Shown piece by piece: positions 16,063 to 23,905 of a stretch of DNA of 64,000 bases. Every line of letters begins with the position of its first letter. Position 1 is the first letter of the stretch. The notes under the pieces are model-generated. The model searched no databases. It was not told the origin of the DNA and saw nothing but the letters and a program-made list of their open reading frames with translations. A program made the position numbers and the translations under genes. Where the stretch lies: assembly GCA_963738135.1 (NCBI GenBank), contig CAVTVK010000007.1:313616-377615 (forward strand), given 5' to 3'. Source of the DNA: Bog-473 sp963738135. GTDB lineage: Bacteria; Actinomycetota; Acidimicrobiia; Acidimicrobiales; RAAP-2.

Positions 16063-16601
16063 TCCTCGACGAAACCGAAGCCGAGAAGCTCGAGGGAGAC
16101 CCAGCCGTGGATGCTGGCCCAGATCATCTGGGCGGTCTCGGTGGAGGGGCCTGGGGCGATGACGCCCGCCCGGATGGCGCGCTGGACGGTGGCGACGAGG
16201 TGGTCGAAGCCGCGGGTGCAACTGGTAAGGGCGGGGTCACTCGGCTCGAAGCCGGGGACGGCCCGGAGGAACATCACTTGGTAGGCCATCGGGTGGGCGA
16301 GGGCGAGGGCCCGATAGGCGCGGGCACCCTCGAGCAACGCCTCGGCGGGATCGTCGATCTGGGTCATAGCGGCCATGGCGTCGGCGAGGCGTTGGAAACC
16401 TTGTACGTACAGCGCCTCGACGATGCCGAACTTGGACTCGAAGTGGTTGTAGACGCCCATGGGGGCGACGCCGGCGGCGGCAGCGATCCGACGGACCGAG
16501 AGGCCGTCGGGGCCCTCGGACTCGAGGATCTCGGAGGCCGAGGTGAGGAGTGCTCCCTCCATGCCGGCGCTCGGAGTCCTGGTCCGGCGGATTTCTGTCA
16601 T
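16005..16601 (-). CDS. TetR-family transcriptional regulator
   Basis: A 198-residue protein. An N-terminal helix-turn-helix (GLSVRRIAAAAGVAPMGVYNHF) is followed by a KFGIVEALY helix, typical of TetR/AcrR repressors. The C-terminal ligand domain is of the type with HPMAYQVMF and an MIWASIHGWVSLELLGF helix. It is divergent from the MFS transporter gene, and the shared 93-bp gap holds a perfect 6-6-6 palindrome (16626-16643). The natural model is that it represses the transporter and itself, released by the exported compound. This is inference from layout. Confidence 0.92.
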   Translation of the reverse strand: MTEIRRTRTPSAGMEGALLTSASEILESEGPDGLSVRRIAAAAGVAPMGVYNHFESKFGIVEALYVQGFQRLADAMAAMTQIDDPAEALLEGARAYRALALAHPMAYQVMFLRAVPGFEPSDPALTSCTRGFDHLVATVQRAIRAGVIAPGPSTETAQMIWASIHGWVSLELLGFGFVEDHDVWYDRLCEALLRGLRP

Positions 16602-16625
16602 GGATCTAGCTTACTGAAGTACATC

Positions 16626-16643
16626 GTGCTATAACTCTAGCAC
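16626..16643. promoter_or_regulatory. Candidate TetR operator between tetR and the MFS gene
   Basis: GTGCTA-TAACTC-TAGCAC is a perfect inverted repeat with 6-bp arms and 6-bp spacer. Its centre includes TATAAC, which resembles a -10 box for the transporter; on the other strand TTGTAG and TATAGC are spaced 16 bp toward tetR. A repressor bound here would block both promoters. Confidence 0.6.
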
Positions 16644-16694
16644 AGTGTTCTACAAGGGGGGATGCCCCTCCCCTCCGTTTGGAAGGAGCCGTCG

Positions 16695-18383
16695 ATGTCC
16701 GGATCAGCCCTCGAAACCAAGGTCATGGCCCCCGTCGGGGAGGCTTCCCCATCCGAGGGATCGGCGGGATCGGCGGATCGGCGCTGGATCGTGCTCCCCG
16801 TCCTCTGCCTCTCCGTGTTCCTCGTGGTGGTCGACAACACCATCGTCAACGTGGCCCTCCCCACGCTGAACCGCACGCTCGGTGCGTCCATCACCGAACT
16901 GCAGTGGATCGTCGACGCCTACAGCCTTGCCTTCGCCGGGCTGCTCCTCGCCGGGGGCGGCATCGGGGACCGCCTCGGCCGCAAGGGCACCATGCAGGTC
17001 GGGCTCGTCTTCTTTGGATTGTTCTCCGCCGCCGCCGCCTTCTCAGACTCGACGGGCACGCTCATCGCCACCCGGGCGCTGATGGGCGTGGCCGCCGCCT
17101 TCATCTTCCCCGCCAGCCTGGCCATCCTGACGAGCGTCTTCCCGAACCCATCCGAGCGGCAGAAGGCGCTCGGGATCTGGGGGGCGACGTCGGGCATCGC
17201 TGTGGCCTTCGGGCCGATCGTCGGCGGGGCGCTGCTCGAGCACTTCTGGTACGGCTCGATCTTCCTCGTCAATGTGCCGATCGTCGCCGTCACGCTCGTC
17301 GCCGGCGGCATCCTCATCCCACGGATCCCCCGGATACGGCAGCACCGCTTCGACACCCGGGGCGTCGTCGTGTCGACCATCGGCATCTCGATCCTGGTGC
17401 TCGCCATCATCGAGGGACCCCAGTGGGGCTGGGCCTCCGCCGGCACATTGGCCTGCTTCGCCGGCGCCGCCATCCTGCTGACGGCGTTCACGTTGCTCGA
17501 GCTCCGCACCGACGGCCCGCTGCTCGACGTGCGGGTCTTCAGGATCCCCCGCTTCACCGGCGGCGCGCTGTCGATCTCGGTGGCGTTCTTCTGCCTGTTC
17601 GGGTTCATCTTCCTCATCACGCAGTACTTCCAGTTCGTCAAGGGCTACTCGACGCTGTCGGCCGGGCTGCACACGTTGCCGTTCGCCATCGTGGCGGCCG
17701 TCTGGACGCCCATCGCCGCCGTGCTGGCGCTCCGGGTCGGCACGCGCCTGATGGTGACCACGGGGTTGCTGCTGATGGGAGCCGGCCTCGTCGTGGCGGC
17801 TTTCAACTCGTCGGAGGACACCGCCTATTTCGGCCCGATCATCCTGGCCATGGTGCTGCTCGCCCTTGGCCTGTCGTCCATCACGGCGCCGACGGCCGAG
17901 GCGGTCATGGGCTCGGTGTCCGACGACCAGCGGGGCGCCGCCGCCGGCGTCAACAACACGACCCGCGAGCTCGGCGGCACGCTCGGCGTGGCGGTGTTCG
18001 GCTCCATTTTCGCCTCGTCGTACGGTCCGAAGATCCTGAGTGCGTTCCGTCCCTTGCCGATCCCGGCGGGGCCCAAGGCCGAAGCCCACGGGTCGATGGC
18101 GGCGGCCTTGGCGGTGGTCGCCCACGCTCCGCGGGCGGCGCGGCCGGCCCTGGACTCGATCGCCTTCGACGCCTTCCACAACGGGCTCGAGGTGGCGTGC
18201 GTCGCCGGGGCCGGCGTGGCGGTCGTCGGCGCGCTGGCCGCCTTCAAGCTCCTGCCCGGACGGGGCGCCCCCGAGGTGCAGGTCCGAGAGCGGGTGCACA
18301 TGGAGAGCGAGTCAGAGGCGCCGTCGCCGTCGTTTGCCGGCACCGATCGCTATCCCGAGTACGTGCCGTACGTGTCCGCCTGA
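16695..18383 (+). CDS. MFS drug transporter, DHA2 (14-helix) type
   Basis: This 562-residue transporter fits the EmrB/QacA family. The first helix carries the VVVDNTIVNVALPTL motif, the loop GDRLGRKGTMQ is motif A, and GIAVAFGPIVGGALLEHFWY matches motif C of drug:proton antiporters. Fourteen hydrophobic segments can be traced. The start is the ATG at 16695 with AAGGAG about 7 bases upstream; an in-frame ATG at 16662 is less likely. It exports a drug-like or toxic compound by proton antiport. Control by the divergent TetR gene is likely. Confidence 0.93.
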   Translation: MSGSALETKVMAPVGEASPSEGSAGSADRRWIVLPVLCLSVFLVVVDNTIVNVALPTLNRTLGASITELQWIVDAYSLAFAGLLLAGGGIGDRLGRKGTMQVGLVFFGLFSAAAAFSDSTGTLIATRALMGVAAAFIFPASLAILTSVFPNPSERQKALGIWGATSGIAVAFGPIVGGALLEHFWYGSIFLVNVPIVAVTLVAGGILIPRIPRIRQHRFDTRGVVVSTIGISILVLAIIEGPQWGWASAGTLACFAGAAILLTAFTLLELRTDGPLLDVRVFRIPRFTGGALSISVAFFCLFGFIFLITQYFQFVKGYSTLSAGLHTLPFAIVAAVWTPIAAVLALRVGTRLMVTTGLLLMGAGLVVAAFNSSEDTAYFGPIILAMVLLALGLSSITAPTAEAVMGSVSDDQRGAAAGVNNTTRELGGTLGVAVFGSIFASSYGPKILSAFRPLPIPAGPKAEAHGSMAAALAVVAHAPRAARPALDSIAFDAFHNGLEVACVAGAGVAVVGALAAFKLLPGRGAPEVQVRERVHMESESEAPSPSFAGTDRYPEYVPYVSA

Positions 18384-18434
18384 ACCGGCCGCCTAAACCG
18401 GCCGCCTTCGGGTCCAGTCGGGCCCTGCTGGCCT

Positions 18435-19643
18435 CTACGTGAACAGGAGTGTGGCCCGACGCACGCCGGCGATGACCGGGCTCGGCGTCCGCTCGACCGG
18501 GCCGGCGAGCGCGACGGATTCGAAGCGGTCCAGCAGACCGCTCAGCACGACCCGGCCCTCCAGCCGGGCCAGCGCAGCCCCGAGGCAGAAGTGCGGCCCG
18601 AAGCCGAAGCTCACGTGTGGATTGGGATGGCGGTCGATGCGCAGCTCGCCGGCATCGGGCCCGAAGACCTCCTCGTCCCGGTTGGCCGAGGCGTAGACCA
18701 ACAGCACGGGGTCGCCCGCCGCCACCGGCACGCCACGGACGGTGGTCGGTGCCGTCGCCGTCCGCATGAACGAGATCACGGGGGTGGTCCAGCGCAGCAG
18801 CTCCTCGATGGCGCCCGGGATCAGTCCACGATCGGCCCGCAACGCCGCCCACTGGTCCGGGCGTTCGGCCAGGGCCACCAACCCACCCGAGATCAGGTTC
18901 CGGGTCGTCTCGTTCCCCGCCACCAGGAGCTGAATCAGGAACATGGCCAGCTCCGCCTCGCTCAACTCCTCGCCGGCAGCCTCCGGATGCTTTGGATCAG
19001 ATCCGACGTTCGCCAGCACCGAGACGAGGTCGTCGGCCGGCACCCGCCGCCGCTCCTGGGCCACGCTGATCAGGTACTCCCACATCTCGAGCTGGTGCGC
19101 CGCCCGCTGCTCCTCGGTCTGTTCGACCTCGCCGGGGATCACGGCCTCGGACCAGTCGAAGAAGCGCGGCCACTGGGACCCGTCCACCCCGAGAAGCTCG
19201 CAGATGACAAGCAGTGGGAACGGGATGGAGAGGTCCTGCACGACGTCGAACACCACCCCGCCCTCGATCTGATTCAAGAGCGCCGTCGCCTTCGCCGTCA
19301 CCCCGGCCTCCATCAATCGCACCATCGACGGCTTGAAGCCCGGCTGCACCAGCCGGCGGTAGCGGGTGTGCTGCGGCGGGTCGGTGTGCATCATGGTCGG
19401 CGGCGTCTCGTAGGTCGTGCCGATCTCGTCGGTCAGGATCCCGCGGGACGAGCAGAACCCGCCGGGGTCGGCGCCGATGTGCGACACCTCCGGATGGGTC
19501 GTCACCGCCCAGAAGCCGCCCTTGTCGTCGTCCTGTTCGACCCAGGAGACCGGCGCCGTGCGCCGCAGCTCGGCATAGAGGGCGAAGGGGTCGCCGCCCG
19601 AGTACAGGCTCGGATCGAGGAGGCGGCTTGCACCGGCGGCCAT
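18435..19643 (-). CDS. Cytochrome P450
   Basis: This 402-residue P450 shows the I-helix motif LLVAGNETTRN, the ExxR motif (AIEELLRWTTPV) and the heme loop FGFGPHFCLGAALARLE with ligand C353. The sequence is close in style to the P450s of actinobacterial lipid and steroid breakdown, but the substrate cannot be fixed. The ATG at 19643 is used. The DNA just upstream is a 15-bp tandem repeat that includes ATG and GGGAG in every unit, so the start region contains several competing signals. It is the last gene of a minus-strand block with a cupin and an amidase. Confidence 0.93.
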   Translation of the reverse strand: MAAGASRLLDPSLYSGGDPFALYAELRRTAPVSWVEQDDDKGGFWAVTTHPEVSHIGADPGGFCSSRGILTDEIGTTYETPPTMMHTDPPQHTRYRRLVQPGFKPSMVRLMEAGVTAKATALLNQIEGGVVFDVVQDLSIPFPLLVICELLGVDGSQWPRFFDWSEAVIPGEVEQTEEQRAAHQLEMWEYLISVAQERRRVPADDLVSVLANVGSDPKHPEAAGEELSEAELAMFLIQLLVAGNETTRNLISGGLVALAERPDQWAALRADRGLIPGAIEELLRWTTPVISFMRTATAPTTVRGVPVAAGDPVLLVYASANRDEEVFGPDAGELRIDRHPNPHVSFGFGPHFCLGAALARLEGRVVLSGLLDRFESVALAGPVERTPSPVIAGVRRATLLFT

Positions 19644-19650
19644 CGACTGC

Positions 19651-19710
19651 GGCTCCCATCGACTCGGCTCCCATCGACTCGGCTCCCATCGACTCGGCGG
19701 CCATCAACTC
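19651..19710 (-). repeat. Tandem repeat, 15-bp unit x3 plus a diverged unit, before the P450 start
   Basis: GGCTCCCATCGACTC is repeated exactly at 19651, 19666 and 19681, with a diverged copy at 19696. On the minus strand each unit contains ATG and GGGAG. It fills the gap between the upstream cupin gene stop and the P450 start. Confidence 0.9.
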
Positions 19711-20185
19711 AGACGATCAGCCCGTTGGGGCGCGGGTCGCCCTGCGCCTCGAGCAGGGCGTAGTACGCCTCCAGCGTGCCGGGCCCGTCGGAGACCGATT
19801 CCACGGAACCGTCCTCGGCCAGGTTCAACAGCGCGCCCTCGATGATGAAGCACACGTCGGTGTCCTCCGTGTTCTCCGCCGGCACGTGCAACGTGTGCAC
19901 CGAGTTGGCCGGCTCGTACAGGTAGGAGCCGGCCGTCACGTAGAAGTCGTACTCGAGATAGTGCCAGCGTCCGGCCGAGGTGTAGGCGTCGACCGAGCCG
20001 GTGTGGCGATGGGTCTGCAGCTGCACGCCCGGCTGGAACCGGTTGAGGATCACCCAGGTGCCGTGCGAAGAATCGAAGCGGACGACCTTGAGGAGCACGC
20101 CGGTGCCGGTGTCGGCCCAGGGCGCGTCGTCGGTCGTGACGAGGCGGACGGCGTCGGTGGGATTGGCGGGGGTGGTAATCGACAT
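19709..20185 (-). CDS. Cupin protein, 2,4'-dihydroxyacetophenone dioxygenase-like
   Basis: A 158-residue cupin of the ChrR-like/2,4'-dihydroxyacetophenone dioxygenase type. Motif one appears as GVQLQTHRHTGSVDAYTSAG with the RWHYLEYDF strand, and motif two as GSYLYEPANSVHTL. The two His of THRH, the Glu of LEYD and the His of SVHTL would hold one metal. Start ATG 20185 has GAAGGAG eight bases upstream. Family members cleave aromatic ketones, but many relatives in actinobacteria are untested. It lies between an amidase and a P450, all on the same strand. Confidence 0.82.
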   Translation of the reverse strand: MSITTPANPTDAVRLVTTDDAPWADTGTGVLLKVVRFDSSHGTWVILNRFQPGVQLQTHRHTGSVDAYTSAGRWHYLEYDFYVTAGSYLYEPANSVHTLHVPAENTEDTDVCFIIEGALLNLAEDGSVESVSDGPGTLEAYYALLEAQGDPRPNGLIV

Positions 20186-20220
20186 TGGTGCGGCTCCTTC
20201 GGATCGGATCTCTTCGTCGG

Positions 20221-20270
20221 TGCTGGTCGGTGCTGGTCGGTGCTGGTCGGTGCTGGTCGGTGCTGGTCGG
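20221..20270. repeat. Tandem repeat, 10-bp unit x5
   Basis: TGCTGGTCGG is repeated five times exactly between the amidase stop (20277) and the cupin start (20185). Confidence 0.95.
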
Positions 20271-20276
20271 TGCGGG

Positions 20277-21692
20277 CTATTCGGGCAGGGTAGCGAGGAA
20301 GTCGCGGTCGATGGCCGCCTCCAGCGCGGCGGCCGTGCGCAGGACGACGAGGTCGCCGTGCTGGGGCCCCACCAGCTGCAGGCCGATCGGCAGGCCGCTG
20401 TCGCTCATGCCGACGCAGACCGACGCCGCGGGGGAGCGGGTCATGTTGAAGGGATAGGTGAAGTGGACCCAGGCGGCGGTGGTCTCGCCGTTGACGGTGC
20501 TGGTCATCTCGCCGGCGTGCGGCGCGAGCGCGGAACAGGTCGGCGTGACGAGGATCCGTGCCGTGTGGAACAGCTCCACCAGTTTGAGGTTCATGTGGTG
20601 GTAGTTGTCGAACACCCGGAGGAGGTCCTCGGCCGTGGTGGACTGCGCGGCATCGACGAAGTGACGCAGGACCGGGTGGACTTCGTTCCAGCGCGGGTGG
20701 TCGAGGAACGGCCGCAAGGTCCGGAGCGTGGAGGCCCCCGTCAAGGTGAGGAAATCCCCGACGGGGTCGGCATCAAAAACAGTATCCACGACGACGACGT
20801 CGGCGCCCAATGATGCCAGGGTCTCGACGGCGCGCTCGCAGGTGGCGGCCACCTCGGCGTCGACGGTGGCGTACCCGAGGGTGGGGGAGTAGGCGATCCT
20901 GACGGGTACGTGCGGGTCGTCGAGCGCGGCCATCCAGTTGGCCTCGGGACGGGGGAGGGCGCGCAGGTCGGTCGGGTCGGGACCGACGGCGACGTCGAGG
21001 GCGCGGGTGACGTCGGCGATGCGGCGGGCCATGGGGCCGTTGGTCGAGAGGTCTATCCAGCCGGGCGGGTTGGGGCCGCCGGCGGGAACGCGCCCGAGGC
21101 TCGGCTTCATGCCCGAGAGGCCGCAGCAGGCACTCGGGATCCGGATGGAGCCGCCGCCGTCGGAGCCCGTGGCGAGCGGCACCATCCCCGCGGCCAGCGC
21201 CGCCGCCGTTCCGCCCGACGATCCGCCCGGCCCTCGGGAGAGGTCGAACGGGTTCAGTGAGGGGCCGAAGATGGCGTTGGTCGTGTTCCCCATCCAGCCG
21301 AACTCGGGCGTGTTGGTCTTGCCGACGACCACGCAGCCGGCCGCCCGCATCCGGGCCACGAAGGGATCGTCCTCGGTGGCGGGCGGGGCGTCCGCGTAGA
21401 GCGCCGAGCCGTAGGTGGTGCGGTAGCCGATGGCGTTCTGCAGGTCCTTGACGCCGATGGGGATACCGGCCAGGGGTCCGGGGTCGGCGCCGGCGGCGAT
21501 ACGGGCGTCGACCGCGTCGGCCTCGGCGAGCGCCCGCTCCTCGTCCACCGCGACGAAGGCGTTGTAGGTGGGGTCGAGCCTTTGGATCCGATCGAGGGCG
21601 GCCTGGGTGAGCTCCCGGGCCTTGACCTCCTTGGTCCGGACCGAGTGGGTGAGCTCGGCCAGCGATGTGGTGCGGAAGTCGATCTCTGTCAT
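20277..21692 (-). CDS. Amidase (amidase-signature family)
   Basis: A 471-residue enzyme with the Ser-cisSer-Lys triad of the family: K82 in GIPIGVKDL, the cis-Ser region GPGGSSGG (158-159) and the nucleophile S182 in TGSDGGGSIRIPS. The length and the N-terminal helix (SLAELTHSVRTKEVKARELT) are typical of GatA-like hydrolases. No gatB or gatC is nearby, so it is a catabolic or nitrile-pathway amidase rather than part of the aminoacyl-tRNA system. It starts at ATG 21692 and leads a minus-strand set with the cupin and P450. The substrate is unknown. Confidence 0.93.
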   Translation of the reverse strand: MTEIDFRTTSLAELTHSVRTKEVKARELTQAALDRIQRLDPTYNAFVAVDEERALAEADAVDARIAAGADPGPLAGIPIGVKDLQNAIGYRTTYGSALYADAPPATEDDPFVARMRAAGCVVVGKTNTPEFGWMGNTTNAIFGPSLNPFDLSRGPGGSSGGTAAALAAGMVPLATGSDGGGSIRIPSACCGLSGMKPSLGRVPAGGPNPPGWIDLSTNGPMARRIADVTRALDVAVGPDPTDLRALPRPEANWMAALDDPHVPVRIAYSPTLGYATVDAEVAATCERAVETLASLGADVVVVDTVFDADPVGDFLTLTGASTLRTLRPFLDHPRWNEVHPVLRHFVDAAQSTTAEDLLRVFDNYHHMNLKLVELFHTARILVTPTCSALAPHAGEMTSTVNGETTAAWVHFTYPFNMTRSPAASVCVGMSDSGLPIGLQLVGPQHGDLVVLRTAAALEAAIDRDFLATLPE

Positions 21693-21716
21693 GTCGCCCC
21701 CTCCTGTCCGAGTGCC

Positions 21717-21812
21717 CAGCCTTGTCTGGCGGCCAGTCTTTGCTGACCGCCCAGCCTTGCCGAGCGCCCAGCCTTGCCCAGCCCAGCCCAGCCCAGCCTT
21801 ACCCAGCCCAGA
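21717..21812. repeat. Imperfect CCCAGCCTTGCC-type repeats
   Basis: Variants of GCCCAGCCTTGCC and pure CCCAG units are repeated through the gap between the LLM gene and the amidase gene. No coding sense is seen. Confidence 0.8.
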
Positions 21813-21851
21813 CCGATCAGGCCAGCCGCCTTCAGTCCCGCCCCGGCGCCG

Positions 21852-22847
21852 TTACCCGGCCGACGGCGACAGTCCGGCGACCGCCTCGGCCAGGTCGACC
21901 CCGATCGGGATCACCGCCGGCGCTGGGACCGTGATCCCGTGGTCCACGTAGCGCTGGATATGGGCCCGGCACGCCGCCACCGATCCGTGGACGACGAGCT
22001 CGTCCACCACCGAGTCGGGGATGGCGGCCAGCGCACCCTTGCGGTCGCCGGCGGCCCAGGCGTCCCACATCGGCTGCAGCGCGGGGCCCCGACCCAGCCA
22101 GCGGTGGAACTCGGCGTAGGCGGGCACGTTCAGATAGGCCGTGATCATCCGGCGCCCCACCGAACGGGCGAGCTCGGCGTCCTCGGTCACGATGACGAAG
22201 ATCCGGGCCACGATCTCGCGCGCAGCCCCGCCCGCTGCCGCGGTCACTTCCGCCACGGATTTGGTGACGTCCTCGGCACTGAGCCAGTTCAGGATGGCCC
22301 CGTCGGCCTCTTTACCGGCCAGGTGCAACATGCCCGGACGCAACGCCGCCAGGTACACGGGCGGCAGTTGCTCGGGGATGCGCGCCAGCCGGAACCCCTT
22401 CACGTGGAACGTCTCGAAGTCCTCGGTCACCTTCTCGCCGCTGAAGGCCTGACGCAGGAAGCGCAATGTGTCCCGGACGCGCCGGTACTGGTTCTCGAAG
22501 GCCAGGCCGTTCCAGTTGGCCACGATCACCTCGGACGATGCGCCGAGGCCGCAGAAGAAGCGACCCGGCGCGGCGTCGGCCATGGACGCGAGGCTCTGGG
22601 CCAGGAGCGCCGGTCCCCGGGTGTAGGCGGGGGTGATCGCCACGCCGAGATTCAACGTCGGCTCCCACGCGGCCGCGAGCGCCAATGGCGTGAACCCGTC
22701 GGCACCGTCGACCTCGGCCGACCACAGGTCGGTGTAGCCCAGTTCCCGCAGACGGGCGAACCACTCGCGGTGCGCATGGAGCGGGATCCCGTCGAAGGGG
22801 ATCGTGATGCCAGGACGGGCGGGCGGGACCCCGGTGGCGGGGCTCAT
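21852..22847 (-). CDS. LLM-class (F420-dependent type) oxidoreductase
   Basis: A 331-residue TIM-barrel protein of the luciferase-like monooxygenase family. It has the typical opening (GITIPFDGIPLHAHREWFARLRELGYTDLWS), the SLASMADAAPGRFFCGLGAS segment that contacts the cofactor phosphate, and PPVYLAALRPGMLHLAG. In this clade the cofactor is usually F420, which fits an actinobacterium; that is inferred. The ATG at 22847 overlaps the ppk2 stop by 4 bp, so it is the last gene of a translationally coupled operon with a DNA methyltransferase and PPK2. Confidence 0.9.
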   Translation of the reverse strand: MSPATGVPPARPGITIPFDGIPLHAHREWFARLRELGYTDLWSAEVDGADGFTPLALAAAWEPTLNLGVAITPAYTRGPALLAQSLASMADAAPGRFFCGLGASSEVIVANWNGLAFENQYRRVRDTLRFLRQAFSGEKVTEDFETFHVKGFRLARIPEQLPPVYLAALRPGMLHLAGKEADGAILNWLSAEDVTKSVAEVTAAAGGAAREIVARIFVIVTEDAELARSVGRRMITAYLNVPAYAEFHRWLGRGPALQPMWDAWAAGDRKGALAAIPDSVVDELVVHGSVAACRAHIQRYVDHGITVPAPAVIPIGVDLAEAVAGLSPSAG

Positions 22848-23905
22848 GCGTGCAGCCGCTCTTCGGCGTCGCCGGCGCCGTTCGACCCCGGCGACCCAGA
22901 ACCAGAAGCAGAAGCCAACCCGGACCCGGACCCCTGCTGGAAATCGGCGTCATCGAAGGACAGCGCCAGCTCGGTCTTCTCCTCGTCGTCACGGTCCGGC
23001 AAGGGCACGCCCCAGCGCACCATTCCGTCCTCCATGTGCCGGATGACCTTCTCGATCACCTCGACCCGCCCATTCCGCTTGCTCTCCGACGAGATCACGT
23101 CCCAGGGCGCCAACGGCCCATTGGTCAACCGCAGCATGTCCGCCACCGCCTCGTTGTACTGCGGCCGCTTCTCCCGGTTGCGCCAGTCCTCGTCGGTCAG
23201 CTTCCACGCCTTGAGCGGATCGTCCCGTCGCCGTTCGAACCGGCGCAACTGCTCCTCGTCGGACATGTGCAGCCAGAGCTTGATGACGACCATTCCTTCT
23301 TCGGCCAGAGAGTGCTCGAAGTCGGTGATCTCTTGGTAGGCGCGCCGCCACTGCACCTCGGTGGCGAAGTTCTCGACCCGCTCGACCAACACGCGCCCGT
23401 ACCAACTGCGGTCGAAGATGGTCATGCCGCCCCATCCAGGCAGCGGCGGCCAGAAGCGCCACAGGAAGTGGTGTCGCAACTCGTCGGGCGTCGGCGCAGC
23501 GAACGGTGCCACGTGGACGTGGCGGGGGTCGAGCGGTTCGACCAGCCGCTTGATGGCTCCACCCTTGCCGGCGGCGTCCCAGCCCTCGAAGACAATGCAC
23601 ACCGGCGGACCGAGGTCGCCGTTGTTGAGCTGACCGCCATTGATGAGCCGCAAGTGCAACAGGCGGCGTTGCGCCTTGCCGAGCCGCTTCGCCTCCTCGT
23701 CCTTGGAGAGCTTCTGCGAAAGGTCGCAGTCCTCCAGCCGTGGATACGCAGGCCGAGTGCTGTTCGTGCCGCTCGTGCTGTTGGTGCCGCTCGTGCTGTC
23801 AGCAGTGCCGGCATCGTCGTGATTCGTAGAGCTCGCTGTGAGCTGCCGGTCACCCTCGCCCTCATGGGAGCCGCCGTGATGTCCCCCGTGATCGTGCTTG
23901 CTCAC
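22844..23905 (-). CDS. Polyphosphate kinase 2 family protein
   Basis: A 353-residue PPK2 that moves phosphate between polyphosphate and nucleotides. The Walker A site is EGWDAAGKGG (108-116), the Walker B-type site is TIFDRSWYGR with D165, and the HVAPFAAPTPDELRHHFLWRFW region follows as in the family. The N-terminal about 52 residues are His/Ser/Thr-rich with a repeated TSGTNS unit, and the tail is Gly/Ser-rich; both look disordered. It starts at GTG 23905, overlapping the upstream methyltransferase stop by 4 bp, and overlaps the LLM gene by 4 bp. The nucleotide class is not clear. Confidence 0.92.
   Translation of the reverse strand: MSKHDHGGHHGGSHEGEGDRQLTASSTNHDDAGTADSTSGTNSTSGTNSTRPAYPRLEDCDLSQKLSKDEEAKRLGKAQRRLLHLRLINGGQLNNGDLGPPVCIVFEGWDAAGKGGAIKRLVEPLDPRHVHVAPFAAPTPDELRHHFLWRFWPPLPGWGGMTIFDRSWYGRVLVERVENFATEVQWRRAYQEITDFEHSLAEEGMVVIKLWLHMSDEEQLRRFERRRDDPLKAWKLTDEDWRNREKRPQYNEAVADMLRLTNGPLAPWDVISSESKRNGRVEVIEKVIRHMEDGMVRWGVPLPDRDDEEKTELALSFDDADFQQGSGSGLASASGSGSPGSNGAGDAEERLHA

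Noticed and set aside
17043..18299. Long open frame opposite the MFS transporter
   Set aside because: Composition is Gly/Arg/His-rich with no family, while the opposite strand has all transporter motifs.
15203..20270. CRISPR arrays at the short tandem repeats
   Set aside because: Units of 10-15 bp abut each other with no spacers, and no cas genes are present.
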